A DNA stretch of 7,649 bases from Anaerolineales bacterium (GTDB lineage: Bacteria > Chloroflexota > Anaerolineae > Anaerolineales > Villigracilaceae): NCBI GenBank assembly GCA_025938055.1, contig JAICQC010000231.1, positions 1-7,649 on the forward strand, given 5' to 3'. The stretch's first letter is position 1; the number at the start of each line of letters is the position of its first letter. Position numbers and translations under genes: made by a program. A model generated the notes under the pieces. The model ran no database searches. It was not told where the DNA came from and saw only the letters and a list, made by a program, of their open reading frames with translations. This document shows positions 6,183 to 7,649 of this stretch, in pieces.

Positions 6183-6223
6183 AGGTGGCTCACCACGGTG
6201 TTCGGCTCGCGATGGAGCCACCT
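6183..6223 (+). promoter_or_regulatory. Stem-loop at the predicted 5' end of the purA mRNA
   Basis: AGGTGGCTC (6183-6191) pairs perfectly with GAGCCACCT (6215-6223), giving a 9-bp stem around a 23-nt loop. It starts at the position expected for the purA transcription start. There is no T-run after it, so it is not a terminator. As DNA it could also be an operator lying over the -35 region of guaB. It does not resemble the purine riboswitch core. Confidence 0.45.
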
Positions 6224-6262
6224 CACAGGATAACAGAGCTGGAAATCGAATAAGGAGGCGGC

Positions 6263-7528
6263 ATGAGCGTCACGGCAGTGATCGGGTCACAATGGGGTGA
6301 TGAAGGCAAGGGAAAGGTGGTGGATTACCTGGCAGAGCAAGCCGATTATGTAGCGAGATTCAATGGCGGGAACAATGCAGGGCATACGGTGATCAACCAG
6401 TATGGCACGTTCAAGATCCACCTTGTACCTTCAGGAATCTTTGCGCAGAATGCGGTGGGACTGATCGGAGGCGGAGTCGTCATCGACCCGGCGGTACTGC
6501 TCGAAGAAATCGAAATGCTGAACAAGGCAGGAGTCGGCGTGGAGGGACGACTTTGGATCTCGCCGCGCGCGCATTTGATCATGCCCTATCATAAAATTCT
6601 GGACGGCTTGTATGAGGAAGCCAAAGGCGCGGGCGCGACAGGCACAACACGCCGCGGCATTGGTCCGGTGTTTGCCGATAAGGTCAGCTATAACGGCATA
6701 CGCTGGAGCGATTTTGGGAGCAAGGCATTCGAGTCGCGTCTGCAAGTGCAATTGGAATTGAAGAACAAGATCATCGGCGCGCTGGATGGGAAGGCGATCA
6801 GGTATGAGCAGGTCCGCGATGCATACCGCGATTACTATTTGAAGTTGAAGCCGTATATTCGTGAATTGTTCTCACTTGTTCAGGATGGTCTCAAAGCTGG
6901 CAAACACTTTTTACTGGAACAGGCAATGGGAACATTTCTGGACACCGATTGGGGAACCTATCCATTCGTGACCGCGTCAACGACGATCCCATCCGCGGCG
7001 TCGGCGGGGCTGGGTATCCCGCCGCGCTATATTACAAATGTTGTCGCAGTAACGAAGGCGTATACAACGCGCGTCGGTGCAGGTCCTCTGCCCACAGAAA
7101 TCCATGATATGGAAAGCAATGCCTACAGGAAATTTGCGGAAACCGCCGCCACGACCGGACGCACGCGCCGCGTGGGCTGGCTGGACCTGGAGATCATCAG
7201 GACCGCCGTGCAATTAAGCGGCGCAACCGAACTCTGTTTGACGAAGCTGGATGTGCTAAGTGGATTGAACGAAATTAAAGTTTGCACACGATATGAATTG
7301 AGCTGCGATCCCATTCGCTACGCAGATGTGGATGCCTATGGCTTGGAGGACGTGGAAACCGTTTATGAAACGCTCCCGGGCTGGGAGGAGGACCTCAGCA
7401 GGATACACTCATTTGAAGAATTGCCGGTCAACGCACAAGACTATGTGAAACGGATCGAACAGGCGGCAGGTGTTCCCGTGAAGTGGATTGGGGTGGGTCC
7501 GGAGAGAGAAGCGACGATCAGGAGATAA
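6263..7528 (+). CDS. purA: Adenylosuccinate synthetase
   Basis: PurA joins IMP and aspartate using GTP to make adenylosuccinate, the first committed step to AMP. The cytoplasmic protein has 421 residues, close to the family norm of roughly 425-430. The N-terminal P-loop-like QWGDEGKGK (10-18) holds catalytic D13, and GHT (40-42) provides H41. Other signatures are GTTRRGIGP (127-135), GTYPFVTAST (231-240), TRVGAGPLPTE (269-279), TGRTRRVGWLD (298-308), LTKLDVL (326-332) and VGPEREATI (411-419). The start has AAGGAGG (6252-6258) 4 nt before the ATG. An unusual feature is EQAMG at 219-223, where the family normally has EGAQG. The Gln there contacts the IMP 6-position in characterised enzymes. The following loop also departs from the usual SSNTTAGG. 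All other active-site motifs are intact, so the gene is still probably the functional PurA. Confidence 0.96.
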   Translation: MSVTAVIGSQWGDEGKGKVVDYLAEQADYVARFNGGNNAGHTVINQYGTFKIHLVPSGIFAQNAVGLIGGGVVIDPAVLLEEIEMLNKAGVGVEGRLWISPRAHLIMPYHKILDGLYEEAKGAGATGTTRRGIGPVFADKVSYNGIRWSDFGSKAFESRLQVQLELKNKIIGALDGKAIRYEQVRDAYRDYYLKLKPYIRELFSLVQDGLKAGKHFLLEQAMGTFLDTDWGTYPFVTASTTIPSAASAGLGIPPRYITNVVAVTKAYTTRVGAGPLPTEIHDMESNAYRKFAETAATTGRTRRVGWLDLEIIRTAVQLSGATELCLTKLDVLSGLNEIKVCTRYELSCDPIRYADVDAYGLEDVETVYETLPGWEEDLSRIHSFEELPVNAQDYVKRIEQAAGVPVKWIGVGPEREATIRR

Positions 7529-7551
7529 TCCAGCAGATGATAAAGAACCAA

Positions 7552-7590
7552 GTCCCACCCACAAAGTAGGGACATTATCTATTTTATTCG
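7552..7590 (+). terminator. Possible weak terminator after purA
   Basis: GTCCC (7552-7556) pairs with GGGAC (7569-7573) around a 12-nt loop, and AT-rich sequence follows (ATTATCTATTTTATT). It lies 24 nt after the purA stop. The stem is short and the tail is not a clean T-run, so this is tentative. Confidence 0.3.
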
Positions 7591-7603
7591 ATAGGGTTTT
7601 GGT

Positions 7604-7628
7604 AAAAAAAATCAGCACACATACCGAT
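7604..7628 (-). terminator. Possible intrinsic terminator for a minus-strand gene beyond the right edge
   Basis: In minus orientation ATCGG (7628-7624) can pair with CTGAT (7615-7611, one G-T pair) and is followed by seven further Ts (7610-7604). This is a plausible end for a leftward gene converging on purA, but no coding sequence is visible between here and the window edge. Confidence 0.3.
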
Positions 7629-7649
7629 GGATCAAGTAATGTTCACTAC

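Noticed and set aside
6140..6262. Purine riboswitch in the guaB-purA gap
   Set aside because: The guaB leader is too short (about 20 nt), and the purA leader has a single long stem without the three-way junction and conserved loop sequences of the purine aptamer.
7409..7618. Minus-strand open frame of 69 codons at the right end
   Set aside because: More than half overlaps the conserved purA 3' end, and there is no ribosome binding site or recognisable motif.

Overview
The window carries seven complete protein genes and the first codons of an eighth. Moderate GC, an aa3/caa3-type oxidase subunit II with a fused cytochrome c domain, a lipoprotein cytochrome c, a MoeA fused to a PBP-like domain, and AAATCG-type heptamer tracts together suggest a respiring, Gram-negative-like or monoderm environmental bacterium. 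My best guess is Chloroflexota (Anaerolineae). This is inference from gene style; no rRNA or other marker is present.

Layout. Everything from position 1 to 6139 reads leftward on the minus strand. Only purA (6263-7528) reads rightward. In transcription order from the centre, the minus strand carries guaB (4700-6139), a moeA-PBP fusion (2679-4682), an orphan single-domain receiver (2303-2674), a small lipoprotein cytochrome c (1821-2234), a PrxQ/Bcp peroxiredoxin (1265-1732), coxB (64-1080), and the start of an unidentified membrane or exported protein cut by the left edge (1-48). guaB, moeA and the receiver are tightly packed (17-nt and 4-nt gaps) and look like one transcript. A 13-bp hairpin separates the receiver from the cytochrome c gene. 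A small terminator and a TATAAT promoter separate the cytochrome from the peroxiredoxin. A promoter with an imperfect dyad upstream of it precedes coxB.

How the genes fit together. guaB and purA are the two committed steps out of IMP, towards GMP and AMP. They are divergently transcribed around a perfectly palindromic -10 box (ATTATAAT), so the IMP branch point may be set by one shared promoter. The GMP branch also leads to GTP, the precursor of molybdopterin, and MoeA acts at the end of that pathway. The left half is respiratory and redox: CuA-cytochrome c oxidase subunit, membrane-tethered cytochrome c and thiol peroxidase.

Most window content is ordinary housekeeping. The points worth a second look are a heptamer repeat inserted in frame inside moeA, unusual active-site residues in PurA (EQAMG where EGAQG is usual), a GuaB flap without a recognisable Arg-Tyr dyad, the palindromic divergent promoter with a hairpin at the predicted purA mRNA 5' end, and two structured intergenic elements. 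There is no CRISPR array, tRNA, rRNA or insertion sequence visible. No gene-free stretch exceeds 300 bases.
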